Positions 41,481 through 49,998 of a DNA stretch of 64,000 bases are shown here, in pieces. The notes below the pieces were generated by a model. It was not told the DNA's origin and did no database searches. It saw nothing but the letters and a program-made list of their open reading frames with translations. The stretch lies in NCBI RefSeq assembly GCF_050908235.1, contig NZ_CP194340.1, one strand, 5' to 3'. This stretch comes from Pseudoramibacter alactolyticus. Lineage in GTDB: Bacteria; Bacillota; Clostridia; Eubacteriales; Eubacteriaceae. Each line of letters opens with the position of its first letter. The stretch's first letter is position 1. Position numbers and translations under genes: made by a program.

Positions 41481-42503
41481 TCACGGACCGATGGTAAAGC
41501 TGTCCACCGTTTTCATATCATAACCAAACCCCGAACCGACATCATCAACCGTCCCCTTCACAGTAATGGGCTTCCCGACCTGACTTTTCGCGATCGCGTC
41601 GCGGTCTTCCCGCTTGGTCAGCCAGCAGGTAATGTCCGCCCCGTATTGGAAATCACTGGCCGTCACCTTGAAATTGGACCCGTAGGGATCGATGGATTTG
41701 ATCACCCCGGTAATCTCGAGGGGCTTGCCTTCGTATTGTTTTTCAGCAGCGGTCGCATCGTTCAGCCATTGTTTAAGCAAATCACCGGCCGTCACCTTGG
41801 TGTAGGTTGGTTCCGTTTGGGTGACTTTCTTTTTCTTGGGCGTCGCCGCTTTTTTCTGCCCCAGAACACCGTCGAGCAGACCGATCTGCCAGGCCGCAAA
41901 CGCGGCGGCGGCGATCACCACCAATACGATCAGCGGGTAGATCCAGTTATGAGAACGTTTGGGCTGATCGCCTGCACCCGACACCGGCTTTAGTTTTTCC
42001 GCCGTTACCCGGGCTTTATCCTCCACCACCACTTCTTTGGGCGGGGCTGCCGGAACCACCAGCGCGTCGCCTCTCGGCTGAGCAGATCCATCTGATGCCG
42101 TTTCATCCCAAGCGAGCAGATCTGGCGGATCCGATTCCATCGACACGTCATTACCCGTATCCGCAGCAGTCGCCTGTGAATCGGAGTCTCCCTGTCCTTC
42201 AGCCATCACCTGATCCGGCTCCGAAAGGCCGGAAAACTGTTTCGTCACCGGCTGCCCGGCAAAAACCCGGGCCACCGCCTTTTTGTAAACAGCCATTCCC
42301 CGTTCGGAGCCCATCATTAAAATTTCCGTTCGATCGCCTGCGGCTGCAATGTGCATCTCGATAGGTTCTCCTTCGGCGGCGGCTGTGATTACCCCCCGGC
42401 TGCGATCCGCCATGATCTCGTCAAAGCCCGCTGATTCCAGAGCAGCCAGACTATTGGTCATCCAGAGTTCTGCAGATCCTCTGGCCTTTAAACGTTTTTT
42501 CAT
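41481..42503 (-). CDS. Membrane protein with C-terminal OB-fold (tRNA_anti-like) domain, unknown function
   Basis: A 340-residue protein I cannot name. A charged N-terminal domain of about 90 residues (KKRLKARGSAEL, predicted cytoplasmic), an acidic low-complexity stretch, one membrane helix (about residues 205-225; WIYPLIVLVVIAAAAFAAW), a Lys/Thr-rich linker, and an extracytoplasmic domain of about 100 residues. The last has the OB-fold pattern of the tRNA_anti-like lipoprotein family: GKPLEITGVIKSID, ADITCWLTKREDRDAI and GKPITVKGTVDDVGSG. The start at 42503 follows AGAGGGG; a promoter TTGTTT-17-TATGAT lies about 40-70 bases upstream. It may be an envelope sensor or nucleic-acid/oligosaccharide binder; that is a guess. 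Confidence 0.78.
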   Translation of the reverse strand: MKKRLKARGSAELWMTNSLAALESAGFDEIMADRSRGVITAAAEGEPIEMHIAAAGDRTEILMMGSERGMAVYKKAVARVFAGQPVTKQFSGLSEPDQVMAEGQGDSDSQATAADTGNDVSMESDPPDLLAWDETASDGSAQPRGDALVVPAAPPKEVVVEDKARVTAEKLKPVSGAGDQPKRSHNWIYPLIVLVVIAAAAFAAWQIGLLDGVLGQKKAATPKKKKVTQTEPTYTKVTAGDLLKQWLNDATAAEKQYEGKPLEITGVIKSIDPYGSNFKVTASDFQYGADITCWLTKREDRDAIAKSQVGKPITVKGTVDDVGSGFGYDMKTVDSFTIGP

Positions 42504-42605
42504 GCGGTTCCCCTCTATTAATTTTATCTTTTTAATCATATCATCGATAATGTTTTCAAACAATAGTTTTAGCAACTTTTCTTATCTTCGGCTCCTTTTT
42601 TAACC

Positions 42606-42700
42606 AAAAAACGCAAAAGGTGCCGGCAGGTGAACCCCGGCATCTTTTGCGCTTATTAGGATCCCGATCGCTCGGGATGGATCGTGTGCTTCAGCACATT
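42606..42700 (-). ncRNA. Candidate small RNA of about 95 nucleotides with three hairpins
   Basis: Minus-strand unit with promoter, three stem-loops and terminator but no reading frame. Hairpin 1 TGTGC-TGAA-GCACA (42698-42685); hairpin 2 ATCCCGA-GCGA-TCGGGAT (42678-42661); hairpin 3 is a long terminator stem CGCAAAAG...CTTTTGCG (42651-42612) then six T. It resembles no riboswitch, 6S, SRP or tmRNA that I recognise. The OB-fold gene downstream has its own promoter, so this looks like a free transcript rather than a leader. Confidence 0.6.
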
Positions 42701-42703
42701 ACC

Positions 42704-42732
42704 ATTATACCTATAGGGGTATTGGATGTCAA
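42704..42732 (-). promoter_or_regulatory. Promoter of the small RNA candidate
   Basis: Perfect consensus on the minus strand: TTGACA (42732-42727), 17 bases, TATAAT (42709-42704). Transcription would begin near 42698-42700. Confidence 0.85.
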
Positions 42733-42888
42733 TAAAATCTGTATTCTTTCTCTGATAAACAGATGTAATTTTTGCATTCCAAATTCATCTTTATTTTTAC
42801 AAAAATAAACATATTTATTATTTATCGAGATATTTTATCTTTATTTCGATTATTTCTATTAGGTTTAAGAATATTTGTAAAAATCAGC

Positions 42889-42917
42889 TTGACATCCACT
42901 TGCAATCCTCCTATAAT
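42889..42917 (+). promoter_or_regulatory. Promoter of SorC regulator 2
   Basis: TTGACA (42889-42894), 17 bases, TATAAT (42912-42917), another perfect pair. ATGAAA (42916-42921) and TTTCAT (42936-42941) form an inverted repeat at the start site, a possible autoregulation operator. The 150 bases before it are very AT-rich and separate it from the divergent small RNA promoter. Confidence 0.85.
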
Positions 42918-42988
42918 GAAATTGTCTTAAAATGTTTTCATCTATTATCTTTCCAAGCAAACAACGATTTTCAGATACGGAGAAATTC

Positions 42989-43939
42989 ATGAAAAAAATA
43001 GTCGATGACGAACGTCTCATGATTAAAATCTGTGACATGTACTACAATCAGGATATGAATCAAAAGACCATTTCGTCCAAATTGGGCCTATCCCGCCCGA
43101 CCATTTCCCGTATCATTAGCAATGCCAAGGACAGCGGCATTGTGACCATTTCCATTAAAAATCTCGAATCGACCAATTATGTCGAACTTGAACACGCCAT
43201 CGAAACCATCTACAACCTCAAAGAAGTGATCGTCGTCGATCACAAAAGCAATCCCGAGACCCAAAAGAAAGAGCTGGGCCGCGTGGCCGCCGATTATCTC
43301 ACCCGCATCATCAAAGACCACAACGTCGTCGGCGTTTCGATGGGCTCTACCCTTTTTGAAGTCGCCGAACATATTCACGATGCCACAGCCAAAAACGTTT
43401 TTTTCGTGCCGCTGATCGGCGGCATGGGACATCTGCGCAGCGAACTCCACTCCAACTCCCTGGTCGAGGCGCTGGCCCGCAAGTTCGACGGCAAATTCAT
43501 TCCCATGCACGCGCCGGCGCGCGTTGCCAACCGCACCATCCGCAGTGAATTCCAAAATGAAGCCAGCATTTCCCGGGTCATTCGGGAGTGCGACGATCTG
43601 GACGTGGCCATCGTCGGCATCGGCACCCCCAATAAAAGCTCCGCCATCATGGCGACGGGCTATTACACCGACGCCGAGATGAAACACATGCAGTCTGTCG
43701 GCGTCATCGGCGACATCTGTATGCAGTTTTACGACGCGGGCGGCAGCACGACCCCTTTCAAAAAGCAGAACACCGTCATCGGCATCGAAATCAAGAAACT
43801 GCGCAAAGTGCCCCACGCCATCGGCATCGCCACCGGCCTCGAAAAAGTCCCTGCCATCAAGGGAGCCATCAACGGGCGTTACATCAACACCCTCATCACC
43901 GATATTGACTGCGCCAAAGAGCTGGCGCAGAACAATTAA
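42989..43939 (+). CDS. SorC/DeoR-type sugar-binding transcriptional regulator 2
   Basis: A 316-residue paralogue of the regulator at 39194-40213. N-terminal HTH (about 15-50; MNQKTISSKLGLSRPTISRI) and SorC sugar-phosphate domain (VVGVSMGSTLFEVAEHI, DLDVAIVGIGTPNKSSAI, HAIGIATGLEKVPAI). The ATG at 42989 follows GGAG; an in-frame ATG at 42932 lies inside the start-site repeat and is unlikely. It is 58 bases upstream of araM, so it probably controls the araM-araL-araB genes and is transcribed with them. Confidence 0.9.
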   Translation: MKKIVDDERLMIKICDMYYNQDMNQKTISSKLGLSRPTISRIISNAKDSGIVTISIKNLESTNYVELEHAIETIYNLKEVIVVDHKSNPETQKKELGRVAADYLTRIIKDHNVVGVSMGSTLFEVAEHIHDATAKNVFFVPLIGGMGHLRSELHSNSLVEALARKFDGKFIPMHAPARVANRTIRSEFQNEASISRVIRECDDLDVAIVGIGTPNKSSAIMATGYYTDAEMKHMQSVGVIGDICMQFYDAGGSTTPFKKQNTVIGIEIKKLRKVPHAIGIATGLEKVPAIKGAINGRYINTLITDIDCAKELAQNN

Positions 43940-43997
43940 TATATTTTTTCCATTCGTCTTTTCAATTTTTAGTATTTTTAGCTCAAAGGAGAAACCC

Positions 43998-45188
43998 ATG
44001 AACGAAATCCTGAATCTGCCCATTAACGACATGGCGCGCACGGAATTTGACTGCTCGTGCGGCAAGCACCACAATTTTTCCATCCACGACGTGGCCATCG
44101 GCAGCAGCGCCATCGAAAAATTGCCGGAAATCGCGGCACCCTTCAAGGAAGGACAAATCCTGATGGTGTATGACAATAACACCTACGCAGCCGCCGGTAA
44201 AAAGGCTCATCAACTGATGGCCGATGCGGGATTTAACGTCAAGGAGCTCCTCTTTGACCGCGGCGACGACGTGCTCGTTCCGGATGAATCTGTCGTCGGG
44301 CGCATCCTGCAGGAGCTCTCCGGCCCCACCCCGGAAGACACCAGACTGATTGTCGGCGTCGGCTCTGGCTCGATCAACGACTCCTGCAAATACGTTTCTT
44401 TCCACTGCCACCTGCCCTACATCATCGTCGGCACCGCGCCCTCAATGGACGGCTATGTGTCTGACGGCGCGCCGCTGATGGCCGCCGGCCGCAAAATTTC
44501 CTATCCGGCCCATCTGGCCTACGGCGTCATCGGCGACACCGATATCATGAAGGATGCCCCCCAGGAACTGATCGCCGCCGGCTTCGGTGACGTGGTGGGC
44601 AAGATCACCGCCATCGCCGACTGGGATCTGGCCGTGAAGGTCAAAGGGGATTACCGCTGCGACACCTGTGTCGAGCTGGTGAACCGCGCGCTGGAAAAAT
44701 GCTTCGCCAAAGCGGATCTGCTGCCCAAGCGCGATGAAGAGGCCATCAAATATCTGATTGAAGCGCTGACCTTAACCGGGGTGGCCATGGCGCTCATTAA
44801 AATCTCCCGCCCGGCCTCCGGCGCCGAACACATGCTCTCCCATTTCTGGGAAATGGACTACATCGCCCGCGGTCTCAACCCGATCCACCACGGCCTGCAA
44901 GTCGGCGTCGCCACACCGGTCATCGCCCGCTTCTTTGAAGAACTCGCGGATATCCTGCCGGAAGGCACCGGCGCCCTCTGCCCATCCCACGAAGAAATTG
45001 AAAAGCTGCTGGCCAGCGGCGGCGCGCCGGTCACCCCGAAAGACATCGGCCTGTCCCGGGAACTCTTCCGCGCCAGCCTCATCGGCGGCTACAAGGTGCG
45101 CCCGCGCTATTCCGTGATGGAATTCGCCGCAGAGCACGGCCGCCTCGAAACCATCGCCGACAAAATCACCGCCGAATACTACGACTAA
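43998..45188 (+). CDS. araM: sn-Glycerol-1-phosphate dehydrogenase family protein (AraM)
   Basis: A 396-residue iron/alcohol-dehydrogenase-like enzyme of the AraM/EgsA group. B. subtilis AraM reduces dihydroxyacetone phosphate to sn-glycerol-1-phosphate. NAD site VGVGSGSINDSCKY, substrate region GTAPSMDGYVSDGAPL, and metal ligands in GFGDVVGKITAIADWD, SGAEHMLSHFWEM and GLNPIHHGLQVGV. CSCGKHH near residue 20 suits the family's N-terminus. AAAGGAG precedes the ATG. With an AraL-like phosphatase and a ribulokinase downstream it matches part of the Bacillus ara operon, though it could act on another keto-phosphate. Confidence 0.9.
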   Translation: MNEILNLPINDMARTEFDCSCGKHHNFSIHDVAIGSSAIEKLPEIAAPFKEGQILMVYDNNTYAAAGKKAHQLMADAGFNVKELLFDRGDDVLVPDESVVGRILQELSGPTPEDTRLIVGVGSGSINDSCKYVSFHCHLPYIIVGTAPSMDGYVSDGAPLMAAGRKISYPAHLAYGVIGDTDIMKDAPQELIAAGFGDVVGKITAIADWDLAVKVKGDYRCDTCVELVNRALEKCFAKADLLPKRDEEAIKYLIEALTLTGVAMALIKISRPASGAEHMLSHFWEMDYIARGLNPIHHGLQVGVATPVIARFFEELADILPEGTGALCPSHEEIEKLLASGGAPVTPKDIGLSRELFRASLIGGYKVRPRYSVMEFAAEHGRLETIADKITAEYYD

Positions 45189-45305
45189 GACTAAAATTCA
45201 CGATCCAATCGCCTAAATTTTCTGCCCGCTGTGGCCAATCCGCCGCAGTGGGTGTACGATTACATTGAGCTGTAAACGTCATTCTTAATAACCAAAGGAG
45301 AAACC

Positions 45306-46100
45306 ATGCTACCCAAGAATCAGGCCCTTGACGGCGTCAAATTGTTCGTTTTGGATATGGACGGCACCGTTTATCTCGGCAACAATCTCATCGACGGCTC
45401 TCTGGACTTTATCCGCCAGGTCGATGCCGATCCGGACCGCGATTTTATCTTCTTCACCAACAATGCTTCCCGGGTTCCGGAGGTCTATGTGGACAAGCTG
45501 GCCAAAATGGGCCTGACGGTCACCAAAGATAAAATCGTCACCGCCGGGGATGTCTGCGCCGAATTCCTTGAGGAAAACTATCCCGGCGCGAAGATTTACC
45601 TCAACGGAACGCCGCTGCTCGAAAACAACTGGCGCGAGCGCGGTCTCAACCTCGTCGACGACGATCCGGACGTAGCCGTGCAAAGCTTCGACACGACCCT
45701 GACCTACGACAAGCTGGACAAGATCTGCCGTTATGTGCGAAACGGGGTGCCCTTTATCGCCACCCACATGGACACCAACTGTCCGACGGAAGACGGTTAT
45801 ATGCCCGACTGCGGCGCCATGTGCACCCTGATCACCGATTCCACCGGCGTACGTCCCCGTTTCCTCGGCAAACCGTGGAAGGAAACCGTCGACATGATCA
45901 CCGCCATTACCGGCTACCCGAAGGAAACCATCGCCTTCGTGGGCGACCGGCTTTATACCGATGTGGCCACCGGCGTGAACAACGGCGCCCGGGGCTTCCT
46001 CGTGCTCACCGGTGAAGCCGACATGCAAACCGTCGCCGAATCCGACGTCGAGCCCACCTGCATTTACAATTCCCTGAAGGAAATGCGCGAATATCTTTAG
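45306..46100 (+). CDS. HAD-IIA (NagD/AraL-type) sugar phosphatase
   Basis: A 264-residue HAD hydrolase. Motif I DMDGTVYLGN near residue 15 with both catalytic aspartates, motif II FFTNNASR, the C2 cap, then motif III lysine and motif IV VGDRLYTDV near 215. B. subtilis AraL, the same family, removes phosphate from a range of sugar phosphates and sits beside araM. Here the gene follows araM by 117 bases and precedes araB, suggesting the same detoxifying or recycling job. AAAGGAG precedes the ATG. Confidence 0.88.
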   Translation: MLPKNQALDGVKLFVLDMDGTVYLGNNLIDGSLDFIRQVDADPDRDFIFFTNNASRVPEVYVDKLAKMGLTVTKDKIVTAGDVCAEFLEENYPGAKIYLNGTPLLENNWRERGLNLVDDDPDVAVQSFDTTLTYDKLDKICRYVRNGVPFIATHMDTNCPTEDGYMPDCGAMCTLITDSTGVRPRFLGKPWKETVDMITAITGYPKETIAFVGDRLYTDVATGVNNGARGFLVLTGEADMQTVAESDVEPTCIYNSLKEMREYL

Positions 46101-46141
46101 GCCCGCGCCCCTTCCAAATTTTAGTATTCAAGGAGAGAGTT

Positions 46142-47821
46142 ATGGCAAAATACATTATTGGTGTCGACTTTGGCACCCTGTCCGCCCGGGCGATTCTGGT
46201 CGATGTGGCCACCGGCGAAGAGTGCAAAAACAGCGCGGTGCACGAATACCGCCACGCCGTCATGGAAACGACCCTACCCGACGGCACCCCCCTGCCCGTG
46301 GACTATGCCCTGCAGGATCCCCGGGACTACCGCGAATCCCTGGGCGCCGTCACCCGGGATGTCATGGTGCGCAACAACGTCCGGCCGGCGGACGTCATCG
46401 GCCTGGGCATCGACTTCACCGCCTGCACCGTGCTGCCCATCGACGCCGAAGGCGAACCCCTGTGCTACCGGGACAGATACAAAAGCGATCCCATGGCCTA
46501 TGTGCAGCTGTGGAAGCACCACGGCGCCCAGGAATATGCCAACCGCCTGACGGAAGTGGCCGCCATCCGCGGCGAAACCTTCCTCGCGCGCTACGGCGGC
46601 AAGGCCTCCTCGGAAACCCTCTTTCCCCGGCTGTGGAAAATTTGCATGGAAGATCCCGAGCTTTATGCCGATATGGACGAATACGTCGAAGCCGGCGACT
46701 GGATCGTCGGCCAGATCACCGGGCGCTATCTGCGCAACTCCTGCGCGGCGGGCTACAAGGCGCTTTACAGCGCCAGCGAAGGTTATCCAAGCAAGGAATT
46801 CTTCGCCGCCCTCGACCCGGAATTTGAAAATGTGGTCGCCGAAAAGCTCAAAACGCCCGTGGCACCCATCGGCAGCAAGGCCGGCGAAATCAACGCAGCC
46901 GGCGCCAAGCTCACCGGGCTGAATGTCGGCACGGCTGTGGCCGTTCCCATCATCGACGCTCACTCCGGCGTGCCCGGCACCCTGAAAGAAGCCGCCGAAA
47001 ATCAAATGGTGATGATCATGGGAACATCGGGCTGCCACATGCTGATCAGCAAGGAGGAACACGTGGTGCCCGGCTGCTTCGGCGTGGTGAAAGACGGGAT
47101 GCTCCCCGGCTTTTACGGCTACGAATGCGGCCAAAGCGGCTTCGGCGATCACATGGATTGGTTCGTGAAAAACGGCGTGCCCGAGGCCTACGCCCAGGCG
47201 GCCCGCGATGCCGGCATGGACATTCAACAATACCTGACCGCCAAAGCTGAAAAGCTGACTCCCGGGGAAAGCGGCCTGCTCGCCCTCGACTGGTGGAACG
47301 GCAACCGATCGATCCTCGTGGACAACGACCTCACCGGCCTGATGCTCGGCCTGCGGCTGACCACCAAACCGGAAGAAATTTACCGCGCGCTGATCGAAGC
47401 CATCGCCTTTGGCTCCCGGGTCATTATCGATAACTTTGAAAAATCCGGCGTCGCCGTCGAAAAAGTCTTTGCCACCGGCGGCATCAGCCAGAAAAACCCG
47501 ATGCTCATGCAGATTTTTGCCGACATCACAGACCGGCCCTACCGCATCGCCGGCAGCGAGTACGGCGGGGCTTTGGGCGCGGCGGTGCTCGGCTCCCTGG
47601 CGGCCGGCTCCGAACGCGGCGGCTACGACAATATTTTTGACGCCACCCGGGTCATGGCCAACCTCGCCGATGTGGAATACACGCCGATTCCGGAAAATGT
47701 CGCGGTCTACGACAAGCTCTACCGGGAATTCATCCGGCTCCACGACACCTTTGGCCGGGGCGACAACGACGTGATGAAACGCCTGAAAAAAATCCAGCTC
47801 GACGCAATCGCCGGGAAATAA
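46142..47821 (+). CDS. araB: Ribulokinase (AraB-type FGGY kinase)
   Basis: A 559-residue FGGY kinase. YIIGVDFGTLSARAILVDV is the AraB phosphate-1 motif; GIDFTACTVLPID, MIMGTSGCHMLIS, and the ATP-site TGGISQKNPMLMQIFAD (the FGGY signature 2 area) follow, and CGQSGFGDHMDWFV is typical of ribulokinase. It would phosphorylate L-ribulose or a related ketose/polyol. AGGAGAG lies before the ATG, and two terminator-like hairpins follow. No arabinose isomerase or ribulose-5-phosphate epimerase is in the window, so arabinose use is not established. Confidence 0.9.
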   Translation: MAKYIIGVDFGTLSARAILVDVATGEECKNSAVHEYRHAVMETTLPDGTPLPVDYALQDPRDYRESLGAVTRDVMVRNNVRPADVIGLGIDFTACTVLPIDAEGEPLCYRDRYKSDPMAYVQLWKHHGAQEYANRLTEVAAIRGETFLARYGGKASSETLFPRLWKICMEDPELYADMDEYVEAGDWIVGQITGRYLRNSCAAGYKALYSASEGYPSKEFFAALDPEFENVVAEKLKTPVAPIGSKAGEINAAGAKLTGLNVGTAVAVPIIDAHSGVPGTLKEAAENQMVMIMGTSGCHMLISKEEHVVPGCFGVVKDGMLPGFYGYECGQSGFGDHMDWFVKNGVPEAYAQAARDAGMDIQQYLTAKAEKLTPGESGLLALDWWNGNRSILVDNDLTGLMLGLRLTTKPEEIYRALIEAIAFGSRVIIDNFEKSGVAVEKVFATGGISQKNPMLMQIFADITDRPYRIAGSEYGGALGAAVLGSLAAGSERGGYDNIFDATRVMANLADVEYTPIPENVAVYDKLYREFIRLHDTFGRGDNDVMKRLKKIQLDAIAGK

Positions 47822-47880
47822 CGTCTTAAAAAATAAAAACCCAGTCCTTTAAATGACGCTGGGCTTTCCATTAATCTTTC

Positions 47881-47909
47881 AACTCTCCTCCTGCAGGAGA
47901 GTTTTTTTT
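47881..47909 (+). terminator. Terminator of the araM-araL-araB operon
   Basis: ACTCTCCT-CCTGC-AGGAGAGT followed by seven to eight T. A weaker hairpin CCCAG...CTGGG (about 47841-47864) lies just ahead. The next 140 bases up to bcd hold an inverted repeat CCGTTA-N9-TAACGG (47969-47989) but no clear promoter. Confidence 0.85.
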
Positions 47910-48051
47910 ATTTCCTCAAACCATCCCCAAAAAACTTTTTAAACCATTTGACTCTCCGGCCGCTGGAGCCGTTACTTTAAATTTAACGGACTGAAAAGCA
48001 CGCGCATCCGCCGTTGCGGGCATCAGCAAAACCAAAGGAGAGTGGAAAACA

Positions 48052-49197
48052 ATGAGTGTAATTCTAACAGAAGACGAAAAAATGATTGTGGAATTGGCCG
48101 CGGACTTCGCCAAACAGGCCATCGCTCCCACCGCCGACGAGATGGAAGCGGCCGGCAAGATCCCGAAGGCCGTCATCGCGCAGATGGCGGAGCTCGGCTT
48201 TATGGGCATCAATATCCCCGAGGCCTACGGCGGCATCGGCATGGGCGAAGAAGTGAAGGCGCTGGTGATCGAAGAGATCGCCAAGGCGGACGCCAGCGTG
48301 GCCGAGCTGCTTTCGGTGCACACCTTAAGTTCCGACATCATCAACCGGCACGGCACCGAAGAACAAAAAGAAAAATATCTGGCCCGGGCCTGCAGCGGCC
48401 AGGTGGGCGCTTTCGCGCTGACGGAGCCCGGGGCCGGATCTGACGCGGCCGCCGCCAAAACCAAGGCCGTCCCCGACGGCGACGATTACGTGATCAACGG
48501 CACGAAATGCTTTATCAGCAACATGGGCAAAGACGAAGGGGATTATGTGATCCTCATCGCGCTGACCGATCCGGAAAAGAAAACCCGCGGCATGTCCGCC
48601 ATTATCGTGGACCGGGGCACGCCGGGCTTTAGCGTCGGCAAGGCCGAGGACAAAATGGGCCTGCGCGCCGCGCCGGTTTCTGAGCTCATCTTTGAAGACT
48701 GCCGTGTGCCCAAAACGCAGCTGCTCGGCGAAGCGGGCAAGGGCTTCGGTCTTGCCATGGCCGGCCTTGACGGCGGGCGCATCGGAATGGCCGCCCAAGC
48801 CGTCGGCCTGGCGGAAGGCGCCCTGACTGCCGCCGTTCAATACGCCGGCGAACGGGTGCAGTTCGGCAAGCCCATCAGCGCGAATCAGGGCATCCAGTGG
48901 TATCTGGCGGACATGGCCACCCGGACCGAAGCGGCCAAACTGCTCACGCTCAACGCGGCCAAGCTGCGGGAGGCCGGCCTGCCGGTGAGCAAGGAAGCCG
49001 CCATGGCCAAATATTACGCATCGGAAGCGGCGGTTTATGTGGCCGATAAAGCGCTTCAGATCCACGGCGGCTATGGTTACATGAAGGATTATGCCATCGA
49101 GCGGGTTTATCGCGACGCGCGCATCATTCCCCTTTATGAGGGCACTTCCGAAGTGCAGAAGATGGTTATCTCCCGCGCGGTGATCGCCGGCCGATAA
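48052..49197 (+). CDS. bcd: Short-chain acyl-CoA dehydrogenase (butyryl-CoA dehydrogenase type)
   Basis: A 381-residue FAD enzyme reducing crotonyl-CoA to butyryl-CoA. FAD/substrate motifs FALTEPGAGSDAAAAKTKA and CFISNMGKDEGDYVI, ALQIHGGYGYMKDY, and the catalytic glutamate in YEGTSEVQKM. Anaerobic Bcd enzymes need EtfAB for electrons; no etf genes lie here, and the gene stands apart from thl-crt-hbd. AAAGGAG precedes the ATG. It could instead serve branched or other short acyl-CoAs, but the sequence looks like clostridial Bcd. Confidence 0.9.
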   Translation: MSVILTEDEKMIVELAADFAKQAIAPTADEMEAAGKIPKAVIAQMAELGFMGINIPEAYGGIGMGEEVKALVIEEIAKADASVAELLSVHTLSSDIINRHGTEEQKEKYLARACSGQVGAFALTEPGAGSDAAAAKTKAVPDGDDYVINGTKCFISNMGKDEGDYVILIALTDPEKKTRGMSAIIVDRGTPGFSVGKAEDKMGLRAAPVSELIFEDCRVPKTQLLGEAGKGFGLAMAGLDGGRIGMAAQAVGLAEGALTAAVQYAGERVQFGKPISANQGIQWYLADMATRTEAAKLLTLNAAKLREAGLPVSKEAAMAKYYASEAAVYVADKALQIHGGYGYMKDYAIERVYRDARIIPLYEGTSEVQKMVISRAVIAGR

Positions 49198-49358
49198 GCC
49201 CGCTGCCGCCGGCCGATACGCACATGGCCGCCGCGTCCCGCCGGCGGACGGTTACCGCCAGGGCGGGCTTCAGGCGCGCTTTTCGATTTTGGGATATCAT
49301 GAACCCAAACCAACGTGGCGCGCCCATTTTGAAGCGCCCATTGAAACAGGAGGCGCTT

Positions 49359-49739
49359 ATGAAAAAAATCTTTCTTTGGATCGCAGGCATTCTGGCCGCC
49401 TGCGCATTGATCGTTACGGCCACCATCCTGATTGATATCCGGCAATACGGCGCCGGGAAAGTCCATCTCAGGCAGGTAATGGCGGTTAACCTGCGCCACA
49501 ACACGCTTCTCCTTGAAAAACACGGCCAGAAAGAACTATTCCTGACCGATCACGACTGGACCGGCGACGAGGTTCTGAAGCGCGGATGCAAAGAAGTGGA
49601 TCGCATGGGATCAATGGGATTTTATGTTACCCCGGATGGAACAAAATTCACGGTGCTCGACACGGATGAATGGTGTCCCTGGTTTCGCTTGCATCGCATT
49701 GAAGGCATTTCGCTGAAGCAGCTTGGACTCGGATCATAG
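49359..49739 (+). CDS. Small exported or membrane-anchored protein, unknown function
   Basis: A 126-residue protein starting at ATG 49359 with AGGAGG five bases upstream; a longer frame from 49224 has no such site. An N-terminal hydrophobic helix (about 4-25; IFLWIAGILAACALIVTATIL) can act as signal or anchor. The rest is soluble with TPDGTKFTVLDTDEWCPWFRLHRIEG and two cysteines in the C-terminal half. I do not recognise a family. It is followed by about 210 bases without a gene and a terminator. Confidence 0.65.
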   Translation: MKKIFLWIAGILAACALIVTATILIDIRQYGAGKVHLRQVMAVNLRHNTLLLEKHGQKELFLTDHDWTGDEVLKRGCKEVDRMGSMGFYVTPDGTKFTVLDTDEWCPWFRLHRIEGISLKQLGLGS

Positions 49740-49951
49740 CCTGCATGATAAAATAGCAAAAAACGTCTTCAAGAAATTGAAACCGTCTGCCATCATATCC
49801 GTCCATTCAACCCATCAAAGGTCAAGACGCACAAAGGCCATAACGTCAAAAACTGTGTTCTCCACCACCAAACCGGAAATGGCCTTGCAAAAGTCTCTCA
49901 TCAAAAAGAGATCTCTTATAAAACAATTTTCGCTTGTTAATTTCAGGCGCT

Positions 49952-49983
49952 AAAAAAGGCATTGCCGAATGGCAATGCCTTTT
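49952..49983 (-). terminator. Terminator of the rpiB-kinase operon
   Basis: AAAAAAGGCATTGCC-gaat-GGCAATGCCTTTT, strong stem with six T on the minus strand, 15 bases past the kinase stop. It could also work on the plus strand for the small gene upstream. Confidence 0.88.
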
Positions 49984-49998
49984 AAAATGGGGGTTTTA

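Noticed and set aside
42606..42700. Known riboswitch or 6S/SRP RNA at this locus
   Set aside because: No match to conserved cores of classes I know, and the downstream gene has its own promoter.
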